From assembly GCA_964409635.1 (NCBI GenBank), contig CAYPEL010000071.1:1-13298 (forward strand): a DNA stretch of 13,298 nucleotides. The letters are read 5' to 3'. The notes below the pieces were generated by a model. That model saw only the letters and a list, made by a program, of their open reading frames with translations, was not told where the DNA came from and did not search any database. Both the position numbers and the translations under genes were made by a program. How positions within the stretch are numbered: the first letter of the stretch is position 1; every line of letters begins with the position of its first letter. This document shows, one piece after another, positions 6,429 through 13,298 of this stretch. The DNA comes from CAYPEL01 sp964409635 (lineage in GTDB: Bacteria; Pseudomonadota; Gammaproteobacteria; DSM-19610).

Positions 6429-7562
6429 ATGGCTGAGAACGAGGACGGCCAAGAACGTACCGAACAGGCGACCCCCAAACGCCTGGACGATGCCCGCAAA
6501 AAAGGCCAGGTTCCGCGTTCCCGCGAACTGGCCAGTCTGGGCATGATGGTTATGGCTGCAGTCAGTTTAAGCGCGATGGGTGGAGGCATGGTCAAAGGCC
6601 TGGCTGATGTTGTACGTATGAGCCTGGATGCAGACCGGGCAAGAATTTTTAACCCCACCGGCGGCCTGGATCTGCTGATAGATATGTTGATGCGATCATT
6701 TTGGATCTTGCTGCCATTTTTAAGTGTCATGATGGTGACGGCGATTGTTGTATCAGTGGTGCTGGGCGGTGTTGCATTCAGCCTGCAGGCAATTGCATTC
6801 AAACTAAATAAAATCAATCCGCTGAGTGGGCTAAAACGTATTTTTGCAGTGCGTGGTCTGGTTGAAATGTTCAAATCACTGCTCAAGTTTATTCTGATTG
6901 GATCAGTTGGGTTGGGTCTCATGGCGCACTTTTCCTCGCATATCGTCGGCCTCGGCAGGCAGTCGATTGAGTCAGGGCTGTCGGATAGTGGGCATATGCT
7001 CGCCTGGTCTTTTATCCTGTTAAGCACCACGCTGATTCTGATTGCTGCGATCGATGTGCCTTTTCAACTTTGGGATCACGCCAAGAAACTCAAAATGACG
7101 CATCAGGAAATCAAGGACGAAAATAAAAATATAGAAGGTAAGCCGGAAGTTAAATCCAGAATTAGGACGATGCAGCGGCAGATTTCACAAGGCCGCATGA
7201 TGGCTGAGATTCCAACCGCCGATGTCGTCATTACCAACCCTAGCCACTATGCCGTTGCGCTGCGTTATGACGCCGGCAAAATGGCAGCACCTATTGTAGT
7301 TGCAAAAGGTCTCGAGCTGGTGGCAGGCCATATACGTACGGTTGCAGAAGCCAATGGCGTGCCTTTATTTGAAGCTCCGCCATTGGCGCGTGCCTTGTAT
7401 TACAGCACTGAAATTAATGCACCGGTTCCAGCTGGTTTGTATCTGTCGGTAGCCCAGATACTGGCTTATGTTTACCAGCTAAAGGCATCCAGGCAGGCTG
7501 GATCAGCGCCGAATAGGCCGGACAAGTTTGAAGTGCCTGATGAGTTTTACCAGGGTAAATAA
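6429..7562 (+). CDS. flhB: Flagellar export switch protein FlhB (NPSH variant)
   Basis: FlhB is the export-apparatus subunit that switches secretion from rod/hook to filament substrates after self-cleavage. The 377-residue protein has a charged N-terminus with the conserved RTEQATPKRLDDARKKGQVPRS, four membrane segments (about 35-55, 95-120, 143-165 and 190-210), a helical linker with KMTHQEIKDENK and EGKPEVKSRIR, and the cytoplasmic cleavage domain. The autocleavage motif reads Asn270-Pro271-Ser272-His273, encoded AAC CCT AGC CAC at 7236-7247, instead of the usual NPTH. The catalytic Asn and Pro are kept, so cleavage is expected to persist. Downstream landmarks such as IVVAKG and VPLFEAPPLARALYY are intact. 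The gene is one base after fliR and 55 bases before flhA. Confidence 0.97.
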   Translation: MAENEDGQERTEQATPKRLDDARKKGQVPRSRELASLGMMVMAAVSLSAMGGGMVKGLADVVRMSLDADRARIFNPTGGLDLLIDMLMRSFWILLPFLSVMMVTAIVVSVVLGGVAFSLQAIAFKLNKINPLSGLKRIFAVRGLVEMFKSLLKFILIGSVGLGLMAHFSSHIVGLGRQSIESGLSDSGHMLAWSFILLSTTLILIAAIDVPFQLWDHAKKLKMTHQEIKDENKNIEGKPEVKSRIRTMQRQISQGRMMAEIPTADVVITNPSHYAVALRYDAGKMAAPIVVAKGLELVAGHIRTVAEANGVPLFEAPPLARALYYSTEINAPVPAGLYLSVAQILAYVYQLKASRQAGSAPNRPDKFEVPDEFYQGK

Positions 7563-7617
7563 ATCAGATGTTGCCTAGTAATTTATTAATACAACGAAGG
7601 ACAGAACAGAGATTAAT

Positions 7618-9741
7618 ATGACAACCCAAACAGCCACTTTCTCATTCAGTGACTTAAGCCAGGCAGGCATCGGTGCGCCTGTATTGCTGATTTTGATGCT
7701 GGCAATGATTATATTGCCAATACCGCCACTCGCACTGGACATGCTGTTTACGTTCAATATCACCATGTCACTGGTGATTTTAATGGTGACAGTTTATGCG
7801 CTACGGCCACTTGAATTTGGTGTTTTCCCGACGGTCTTGCTGATCACCACTTTGTTGCGCCTGGCGCTTAATGTGGCTTCCACGCGCGTCGTGCTGCTTG
7901 AAGGTCATACCGGCACAGCTGCAGCGGGTAAAGTAATCGAGGCATTCGGCGAATTCGTGGTCGGCGGCAACTACGCCGTTGGCCTGGTGGTGTTTTCGAT
8001 TCTGGTGATTATCAACTTTGTGGTGGTCACCAAGGGTGCAGGTCGTGTCTCTGAAGTCAGCGCCCGGTTTACTTTGGATGCCATGCCTGGCAAACAGATG
8101 GCGATTGATGCGGATTTAAATTCTGGCCTGATTACACAGGACGAAGCGCGTGCCCGGCGCGAAGATGTTTCCAAGGAAGCTGATTTTTATGGCTCTATGG
8201 ATGGCGCCAGCAAGTTTGTCCGCGGCGATGCGATCGCCGGTATTCTTATTCTGTTTATAAATATTATCGGTGGTCTGGCGATAGGTACGCTGCAGTTTGA
8301 TATGGCGTTCGGTGATGCCATGCGTAACTACACCTTGTTAACCATTGGTGATGGTCTGGTTGCCCAAATTCCTTCATTGGTGTTGTCATCGGCAACAGCG
8401 ATTATCGTTACCCGGGTTTCCAGTGAACAGAAAATGTCTGATCAGATCATGAAACAGCTGTTCGGTAATCCGATGGTGTTGGCCACGTCTGCGGGCATCA
8501 TCGGCATCATGGGGCTGGTGCCTGGTATGCCAAATATGGCTTTCCTGACGATTGCTGGTCTGGCAGGGGGTTCGGCCTGGTATATCAAACAACAACAACT
8601 CGTCGCCCCGCAAGTCGATGTGGTTGAAGCGGAACCTGAAGAAGCTCCGGAAAACCGTGACCTGAACTGGGAGGATGTCGGACCGGTTGACATCATAGGA
8701 CTGGAAGTCGGTTACCGCCTGATCCCGTTGGTCGACCGTTCACAGGGTGGGCAGATGATGGATCGTATCCGCGGTGTGCGTAAAAAATTATCCCAGGAAC
8801 TGGGCTTCCTGGTGCAGCCAGTACACATTCGTGACAACCTGGAACTTTCACCTACCGCTTACCGTATTTTATTAATGGGCGTGCCGGTCGGTGAAACTGA
8901 AATTTATCCTGACCGTGAGCTTGCTATCAATCCAGGCCGGGTTTATGGCGACCTGCAAGGGCAGGCGGCAAAAGACCCGGCGTTCGGTCTGGATGCCGTG
9001 TGGATATCACCGGCGGAGCGTGAAAACGCGCAGGCCCTGGGTTATACCGTGGTCGATGCCAGTACGGTAGTTGCAACACACCTTAGCCAGTTGTTACAGC
9101 GCCATGCTCACGAGCTAATTGGCCATGAAGAAGTACAGCAATTACTCGACATGCTGAAAAAGACCGCGCCAAAACTAGTCGAGGATCTGATTCCAAACGT
9201 GTTGACCGTCGGTACTGTGCTCAAAGTGCTGCAAAACCTGCTCGAAGAACGCATACCCGTCAGAGATATGCGGACAATTGCCGAAGTTCTCGCCGAACGC
9301 GCACCCGCGAGTCAAGATCCTGACGTCTTGACGGCCGCGTGCCGTATCGCCTTGGGGCGGTCAATTTTACAGAATATCAATGGGATAGAGGCAGAAGTCC
9401 AGGTGATAACGCTCGATCCTGCACTGGAACAGTTATTGCAGCAGAGCATCCAAGCTGTAGCCGGAGGTGGCGCCGGACTTGAACCCGGGCTGGCAGAGCG
9501 GATGCATCGCTCACTGTCAGAAAGCACCCAGCGGCAGGAAGCTGGCGGTCAGCCAGCCATCCTGTTGGTAGCGCCACCACTGCGGCCCTGGTTGGCGAGA
9601 CTGGTGCGGCACAGCATACCTGCGCTGAATGTGCTGGCTTATAACGAAATACCGGATAGCAAGCAGATCAAGGTAGTGGCGAATATCGGTGCAGATGCAC
9701 CTGGGATTAGCGAACAACAAAACGAAACATTGACGGCATGA
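7618..9741 (+). CDS. flhA: Flagellar export gate protein FlhA
   Basis: FlhA is the nonameric export-gate protein that uses the proton motive force and docks chaperone-substrate complexes. The 707-residue length is normal for Gammaproteobacteria. The N-terminal half (about 15-325) carries about eight membrane helices and the FHIPEP-family region with LLRLALNVASTRVVLLEGH (about 79-97), the conserved cytoplasmic loop MPGKQMAID (156-164) and GASKFVRGDA (196-205). A linker rich in Glu/Pro (about 335-350) leads to the four-subdomain cytosolic part. This includes MGVPVGETEIYPDRELAI, the VVDASTVVATHL stretch and ending motifs near VLAYNEIPDSKQI. The ATG start has only a weak AGAGA ribosome site. I see no promoter in the 55 bases before it. 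Confidence 0.97.
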   Translation: MTTQTATFSFSDLSQAGIGAPVLLILMLAMIILPIPPLALDMLFTFNITMSLVILMVTVYALRPLEFGVFPTVLLITTLLRLALNVASTRVVLLEGHTGTAAAGKVIEAFGEFVVGGNYAVGLVVFSILVIINFVVVTKGAGRVSEVSARFTLDAMPGKQMAIDADLNSGLITQDEARARREDVSKEADFYGSMDGASKFVRGDAIAGILILFINIIGGLAIGTLQFDMAFGDAMRNYTLLTIGDGLVAQIPSLVLSSATAIIVTRVSSEQKMSDQIMKQLFGNPMVLATSAGIIGIMGLVPGMPNMAFLTIAGLAGGSAWYIKQQQLVAPQVDVVEAEPEEAPENRDLNWEDVGPVDIIGLEVGYRLIPLVDRSQGGQMMDRIRGVRKKLSQELGFLVQPVHIRDNLELSPTAYRILLMGVPVGETEIYPDRELAINPGRVYGDLQGQAAKDPAFGLDAVWISPAERENAQALGYTVVDASTVVATHLSQLLQRHAHELIGHEEVQQLLDMLKKTAPKLVEDLIPNVLTVGTVLKVLQNLLEERIPVRDMRTIAEVLAERAPASQDPDVLTAACRIALGRSILQNINGIEAEVQVITLDPALEQLLQQSIQAVAGGGAGLEPGLAERMHRSLSESTQRQEAGGQPAILLVAPPLRPWLARLVRHSIPALNVLAYNEIPDSKQIKVVANIGADAPGISEQQNETLTA

Positions 9742-9802
9742 CACAGAAAATAAGCAAACATATCAGGCATCGCAACAATGTCATAACAGGCGGGGTGGCC
9801 TC

Positions 9803-11077
9803 ATGAATATAAGCCGTTTTACTGCACCTGATATGCGTCAGGCAATCCGCCTGGTACGGGATTCATTGGGCCCGGAGGCGGTGATTATTTCCAATCGAAC
9901 GGTTGGCGATGGGATTGAGATTATTGCGGCAATTGATTACGACGAATCCCTGTTTCAGGCGACTCAACCAGAGCCTGTTCACAGTGAAGAAGAATTACCA
10001 ACCCGTCAAGACGATCCTACTGAAATAGATGCCAACGCAGTTCAATCGGAACGCCTGGTTGTCGAAAAAACCAAGGTCCCGGATACGGCTCCAGTGCCTG
10101 AAGAAATAATACAAATTGCAGCGCGGCAAGCGGCTGATACGGAACCTGCCATTGATGAAGTCCGCAAAGAAATTCAAGAACTGCGCGACTTACTGGAAAA
10201 TCAATTAGCGCATTTTGCCTGGGGCGAAATGAAACAGACTCAACCTGTCCATGCCGATTTATTGCGCAAACTAAAACGGCTGGAGCTTGATAGCTCGCTG
10301 ATAGACAAACTGACTGCATCTGTCACTGAAACAGATGATCCCGAGGATACCTGGACACAAATCCTGGAAGAACTCGCCGGCCTGTTACCTGTGACTGAGG
10401 ACGACCTGATTAATGAAGGTGGGGTGATCGCCCTGGTAGGTCCGACAGGCGTTGGAAAAACCACCAGTCTGGCAAAACTCGCCGCACGTTATGTTTTACG
10501 TTATGGGCAGCGCAATGTGGCGATGGTGACTACAGATTGTTACCGCATTGGTGCCTATGACCAGTTAATGACCTTTGGCCGGATACTGGGTATTCCGGTT
10601 CAGGTGGCATCCGGCAGTGAAGAACTGAGCACCCGGCTGCATGGACTGTCAGACAAACGGCTGGTGCTGGTGGATACCGCGGGCATGAGCCAACGGGATA
10701 TGCGCTTACACGATCAACTGGCCGCACTAATTGATAGTGGCGTATCCGTCCGCCCACTGCTGGTGCTGTCTGCAACTTCCCAACGGTCAGTACTGGAAGA
10801 AACCATCAGTGCCTTCAGTTGCACGACACTGGCCGGCGCCATTGTTACCAAGGTCGATGAAACAACCAGCTTAGGTGGCGTGTTATCCGTACTGATCAAT
10901 AAACATCTGCCACTGGCCTATGTCGCCGATGGCCAGCGTGTCCCAGAAGATATGCACCTGGGGCGTGCGGGAAAACTGGTGCAGCGTGCGGCAGAGATAT
11001 CCACAGCAAGAGCATATCCCGAAGATTCAGCAATGGCTGAGCAGTATGGAGAGGTCGTGGTTAATGCTGTTATCTGA
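9803..11077 (+). CDS. flhF: Signal recognition particle-type GTPase FlhF
   Basis: FlhF is a membrane-associated SRP-family GTPase that places the flagellum at the cell pole. The 424-residue protein has a basic N-terminal B domain (about 1-50), a variable acidic linker (about 55-145), an N-domain (about 150-200) and the G-domain. GTPase motifs are intact: G1 GPTGVGKT (213-220), the insertion region with TTDCYRIGAYDQL (243-255), G3 DTAG (291-294), G4 TKVDE (349-353) and DGQRVPEDM (376-384). The ATG has the G-rich stretch GGGGTGG a few bases upstream. A 61-base gap after flhA holds no recognised promoter. Its 3' end overlaps flhG by 14 bases, coupling the two opposing regulators of flagellar placement and number. 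Confidence 0.97.
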   Translation: MNISRFTAPDMRQAIRLVRDSLGPEAVIISNRTVGDGIEIIAAIDYDESLFQATQPEPVHSEEELPTRQDDPTEIDANAVQSERLVVEKTKVPDTAPVPEEIIQIAARQAADTEPAIDEVRKEIQELRDLLENQLAHFAWGEMKQTQPVHADLLRKLKRLELDSSLIDKLTASVTETDDPEDTWTQILEELAGLLPVTEDDLINEGGVIALVGPTGVGKTTSLAKLAARYVLRYGQRNVAMVTTDCYRIGAYDQLMTFGRILGIPVQVASGSEELSTRLHGLSDKRLVLVDTAGMSQRDMRLHDQLAALIDSGVSVRPLLVLSATSQRSVLEETISAFSCTTLAGAIVTKVDETTSLGGVLSVLINKHLPLAYVADGQRVPEDMHLGRAGKLVQRAAEISTARAYPEDSAMAEQYGEVVVNAVI

Positions 11078-11951
11078 AGTTAAGCTGGATCAGGCCAGCG
11101 GGTTAAGGCGCATGGCGAACCCGCAGCCAGTAAAGGTGATTGCCGTCACCAGTGGTAAGGGCGGGGTAGGGAAGACCAATGTATCGGTTAATCTATCGGT
11201 GTCGCTGTCTGAAGCTGGCCGGCACGTTATGTTAATGGATGCCGACCTGGGCCTGGCTAACGTCGACGTGATGTTGGGCATGAATCCCCGTGTAAATCTG
11301 TCACATGTCATAGCCGGCGAGTGTTCACTGGAAGAAATCATCCTGCGTGGTCCTGCCGATATTATGGTGGTGCCCGCGTCCTCTGGCGTTAAACGCCTGT
11401 CCGAACTGAATACCGTAGAACACGCTGGATTAATTCGCGCATTTAGTGAACTCAATCACACTATTGACACGCTGGTCGTGGATACTGCTGCAGGTATTAA
11501 TGAAAGTGTTATCAGTTTCAGCCGCGCGGCACAGGAAGTTGTGGTAGTGGTCTGCGATGAACCGGCTTCTATCACTGACGCTTATGCACTGGTCAAAGTA
11601 TTGAACAGAGATTACGGGCTGCAGCGTTTTAGAGTGCTTGCCAATATGGTCAGCACTGCCCAGGAAGGGCAGGAACTATTCAGGAAAATGCGGCGTGTTA
11701 CCGACCGTTACCTGGATGTGACACTTGAGTATATCGGCTCAGTGCCGCATGACGATTATTTAAAAAAGGCAGTGCGGAAACAGCGGGCAGTTGTCCATGC
11801 GTATCCACGCTGCCGTGCATCAATGGCGTTCAGAACCCTGGCGCAGAAAGTAGAAAAATGGCCGGCGCCAAGTGTAGCCGGTGGTCACCTGGAATTTTTT
11901 GTCGAGCGGCTGATCCAGTCGAGACGTGAACTAATGGAGATATCAGCATGA
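11064..11951 (+). CDS. flhG: Flagellar number regulator FlhG/FleN, MinD-like ATPase
   Basis: FlhG is a ParA/MinD-type ATPase that limits flagellar number by acting on FlhF and, in Pseudomonas-like species, on the activator FleQ. The 295-residue product starts at ATG 11064, with GGAGAGG at 11048-11054 nine bases upstream. The same frame is open further upstream into flhF, but this start yields the family N-terminus DQASGLR (9-15), matching the DQAxxLR motif that stimulates the FlhF GTPase. The deviant Walker A is GKGGVGKT (31-38), followed by the switch regions with MDADLGLANVDVMLG and VVDTAAG. The C-terminal amphipathic membrane-targeting part includes GHLEFFVERLIQ. The gene overlaps flhF by 14 and fliA by 4 bases. 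Confidence 0.95.
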   Translation: MLLSEVKLDQASGLRRMANPQPVKVIAVTSGKGGVGKTNVSVNLSVSLSEAGRHVMLMDADLGLANVDVMLGMNPRVNLSHVIAGECSLEEIILRGPADIMVVPASSGVKRLSELNTVEHAGLIRAFSELNHTIDTLVVDTAAGINESVISFSRAAQEVVVVVCDEPASITDAYALVKVLNRDYGLQRFRVLANMVSTAQEGQELFRKMRRVTDRYLDVTLEYIGSVPHDDYLKKAVRKQRAVVHAYPRCRASMAFRTLAQKVEKWPAPSVAGGHLEFFVERLIQSRRELMEISA

Positions 11952-12679
11952 ATGGAGCAGCGATGTATGCCACCAACCGGGATGCAGAATGTGAAGATTT
12001 GGTGATTAAGCATTCTGCATTGGTCAAACGTATCGCTTTTCACCTGATGAGCCGGTTGCCGCCGAGTGTGCAGGCAGATGATCTCATCCAGGCGGGAATG
12101 ATGGGGTTGCTTGAAGCTTCACGAAATTATGATGCGACTCAAGGGGCTAGTTTTGAGACCTATGCAGGTATCCGCATCCGTGGTTCCATGCTCGATGAAA
12201 TACGCCGCACGGACTGGACACCACGCTCTGTTCACCGTAAAGCGCGTCAGGTTGCAGAAGCCGTCCGGCAGATTGAAAATGAATTCGGACGCGATGCACG
12301 CGATGTAGAAGTTGCTGAGAAACTGGGCATGGGCCTGCATGAATATCACCGTATCCTCCAGGATTCGACGGGATGTCGGATTTTCAGCATAGACGATGGC
12401 GGTTTGTTTGGTGATGATAATGCCCAGCAAATTCCAAGTGGTGATGGCAATGAACCATTGGAAAACTTGCATCACTCGCATTTCAAAGCGGCTCTGGCCG
12501 AATCTATATCCGGCCTGCCTGAACGTGAACGCCTGGTGATGGCCATGTATTACGACGAAGAATTGAACCTGCGTGAAATCGGTGAAGTGCTTGGCGTTAG
12601 TGAGTCCCGCGTTTGCCAGATTCATGGCCAGGCTTTGATCCGTCTGCGCGCCCGCATGACGGAATGGGTTGGCGAGTAA
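11948..12679 (+). CDS. fliA: Flagellar sigma factor FliA (sigma-28)
   Basis: FliA is the alternative sigma factor that directs RNA polymerase to late flagellar and chemotaxis genes once FlgM is exported. The 243-residue protein has region 2 at about 18-98 (DDLIQAGMMGLLEA, FETYAGIRIRGSMLDEIRR, DWTPRSVHR), region 3 at about 99-150, and region 4 at about 186-237 (LPERERLVMAMYYDEELNL, then the helix-turn-helix IGEVLGVSESRV). The ATG overlaps the flhG stop by 4 bases and has GGAGA at 11936-11940, 7 bases upstream. An in-frame ATG at 11963 is a possible alternative that removes five residues. No sigma-28-type promoter was recognised in the 49 bases before cheY. Confidence 0.96.
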   Translation: MNGAAMYATNRDAECEDLVIKHSALVKRIAFHLMSRLPPSVQADDLIQAGMMGLLEASRNYDATQGASFETYAGIRIRGSMLDEIRRTDWTPRSVHRKARQVAEAVRQIENEFGRDARDVEVAEKLGMGLHEYHRILQDSTGCRIFSIDDGGLFGDDNAQQIPSGDGNEPLENLHHSHFKAALAESISGLPERERLVMAMYYDEELNLREIGEVLGVSESRVCQIHGQALIRLRARMTEWVGE

Positions 12680-12728
12680 TGCGCAAATAAGCGTATTGCC
12701 AGAATCCACCTGACAGGGTTGTCCAGTC

Positions 12729-13124
12729 GTGAATACGGATATGAAAATCCTCGTTGTGGAGGATCTCTCCACGCTACAGCAAGTGACTATGGACACGCTG
12801 CGCCAGCTCGGCTTCAGCGACTGTCGCCAGACCGGAGACCCGAATACCGCGCTGTCAGACCTGGCTTGTGCCGACTATGGTTTGTTGCTAGTCGATTGGG
12901 ACATGCCAGGCCTGTATGGAATTGAATTGCTGCGGGCTATCAGGGGCAGCAGTAGCCTGTGTTCAATCCCCGTGCTGATGGTAACCAACGATGCGGGACG
13001 GGATAAGCTTACCGAAGCCGCCGGTTCGGGTGTGAATGGCTATCTCGTCAGGCCTTTTAGTGCGCAGCAGTTGATGGAAAAGATTAAAAGTATATGTGAG
13101 GAAATTAGAGCTGACGTAGTGTAG
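12729..13124 (+). CDS. cheY: CheY-like single-domain response regulator, Lys-to-Arg variant
   Basis: The product is a single receiver domain of 131 residues. By position and sequence it is a CheY that would carry the chemoreceptor signal from CheA to FliM. The acidic pocket is Glu11-Asp12, the phosphoacceptor is Asp56 in LLVDWDMPG, and the switch Thr86 and Tyr105 are present. The active-site lysine normally found in the GYVVKPF motif is Arg108 (AGG) here, in GYLVRPF. The usual STMRR segment after the acidic pair reads STLQQ. These departures make it a divergent, perhaps altered-function CheY. The start is GTG at 12729, with AGGG 10 bases upstream; the ATG at 12741 (giving MKILVVED) is the alternative but has no spaced ribosome site. 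It follows fliA by 49 bases. cheZ does not follow immediately; an inverted repeat does. Confidence 0.9.
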   Translation: MNTDMKILVVEDLSTLQQVTMDTLRQLGFSDCRQTGDPNTALSDLACADYGLLLVDWDMPGLYGIELLRAIRGSSSLCSIPVLMVTNDAGRDKLTEAAGSGVNGYLVRPFSAQQLMEKIKSICEEIRADVV

Positions 13125-13140
13125 TGCGCTCTTTTAATAC

Positions 13141-13257
13141 GTACGTTGCTTGTGCGACACATTATTTGCAGACCCGCTGTGAATACAACCTGTACGCTCA
13201 GCGGCTGCCTCCCTGCTGCCGATGATCTGCAAATAAAGTGTCGCACAAGCAACGTAC
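13141..13257. repeat. 117-base long inverted repeat after cheY
   Basis: The arms at 13141-13172 and 13226-13257 are reverse complements with one mismatch in 32 positions, enclosing a 53-nt loop. The loop contains a nested inverted repeat, CCGCTG (13174-13179) with CAGCGG (13199-13204). No T-tract follows, so it is not a standard intrinsic terminator, although a hairpin this stable may still stop or protect the cheY transcript. The arms do not resemble the REP-like hairpins at 74-116 and 820-861. No clear target-site duplication flanks the arms. It may be a MITE-like element, a dispersed repeat or a structured 3' RNA. No gene is seen in 13125-13298. Confidence 0.8.
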
Positions 13258-13298
13258 TGCCTCGTGTGTAGGTTCGAATATATTCATGGCTATTAGGG

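Noticed and set aside
9742..9802. Separate sigma-54 promoter for flhF
   Set aside because: Internal promoters before flhF occur in related bacteria, but no GG-N10-GC pair is present in this gap.
10920..11063. Upstream extension of the flhG frame inside flhF
   Set aside because: The extension lies inside the conserved FlhF C-terminal coding region and shows no FlhG similarity; ATG 11064 has a good ribosome site and gives the DQAxxLR N-terminus.
13141..13257. Integron attC site
   Set aside because: The arms do not contain the RYYYAAC/GTTRRRY core pair at the ends, and there is no integrase or cassette array in view.
13271..13279. GGTTCGAAT resembling a tRNA T-loop
   Set aside because: No matching acceptor, D or anticodon stems surround it and no pairing T-stem is evident; it is a short chance match.
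1..13298. CRISPR array, toxin-antitoxin pair or phage genes
   Set aside because: No regularly spaced direct repeats, no paired small genes and no phage-type proteins were seen anywhere in the window.

Overview
The window is a gammaproteobacterial chromosome segment, with moderate GC coding DNA and AT-rich intergenic stretches. It is dominated by one rightward flagellar gene block: fliL-fliM-fliN-fliO-fliP-fliQ-fliR-flhB-flhA-flhF-flhG(fleN)-fliA-cheY, from about 2.1 to 13.1 kb. This order, the polar-flagellum regulators FlhF and FlhG, and a sigma-54 type promoter in front of fliL are typical of Pseudomonas/Vibrio-like and sulfur-oxidiser-like Gammaproteobacteria. The proteins resemble Pseudomonas homologues from memory, but the genus cannot be fixed from this sequence.

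Layout. Positions 1-155 hold a small palindrome and a REP-like hairpin. Positions 156-782 (+) encode an unrecognised 208-residue protein with a cysteine cluster near its C-terminus. A second hairpin of the same family lies at 820-861, so the gene is bracketed by related palindromes, each with a TGCAAGACC arm. Positions 890-1639 (-) encode a fused peroxiredoxin-glutaredoxin, convergent with the unknown gene. The 488-base gap at 1640-2127 carries a candidate leftward promoter with an adjoining palindrome and a well-formed sigma-54 promoter just before fliL.

The flagellar genes work as one assembly and control unit. FliL is the stator-associated membrane protein, and FliM and FliN form the C-ring switch. 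FliO helps assemble the FliP/FliQ/FliR export gate, and FlhB and FlhA are the substrate-specificity switch and export-gate motor. FlhF and FlhG set flagellar place and number, FliA (sigma-28) turns on late genes, and CheY carries the chemotaxis signal to FliM. Most junctions are tight: fliO/fliP and flhG/fliA overlap by 4 bases, flhF/flhG by 14, and fliR/flhB are separated by one base. Larger gaps of 55, 61 and 49 bases precede flhA, flhF and cheY, without a recognisable promoter in any of them.

Points deserving a second look: the REP-bracketed Cys-rich gene; a 117-base inverted repeat (arms 31/32 identical) after cheY, where cheZ might have been expected; a CheY with Arg in place of the otherwise near-invariant active-site Lys; and an FlhB autocleavage motif reading NPSH instead of NPTH. 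No complete new multi-gene system is visible. The strongest candidate for something undescribed is the REP-bracketed gene at the left end.
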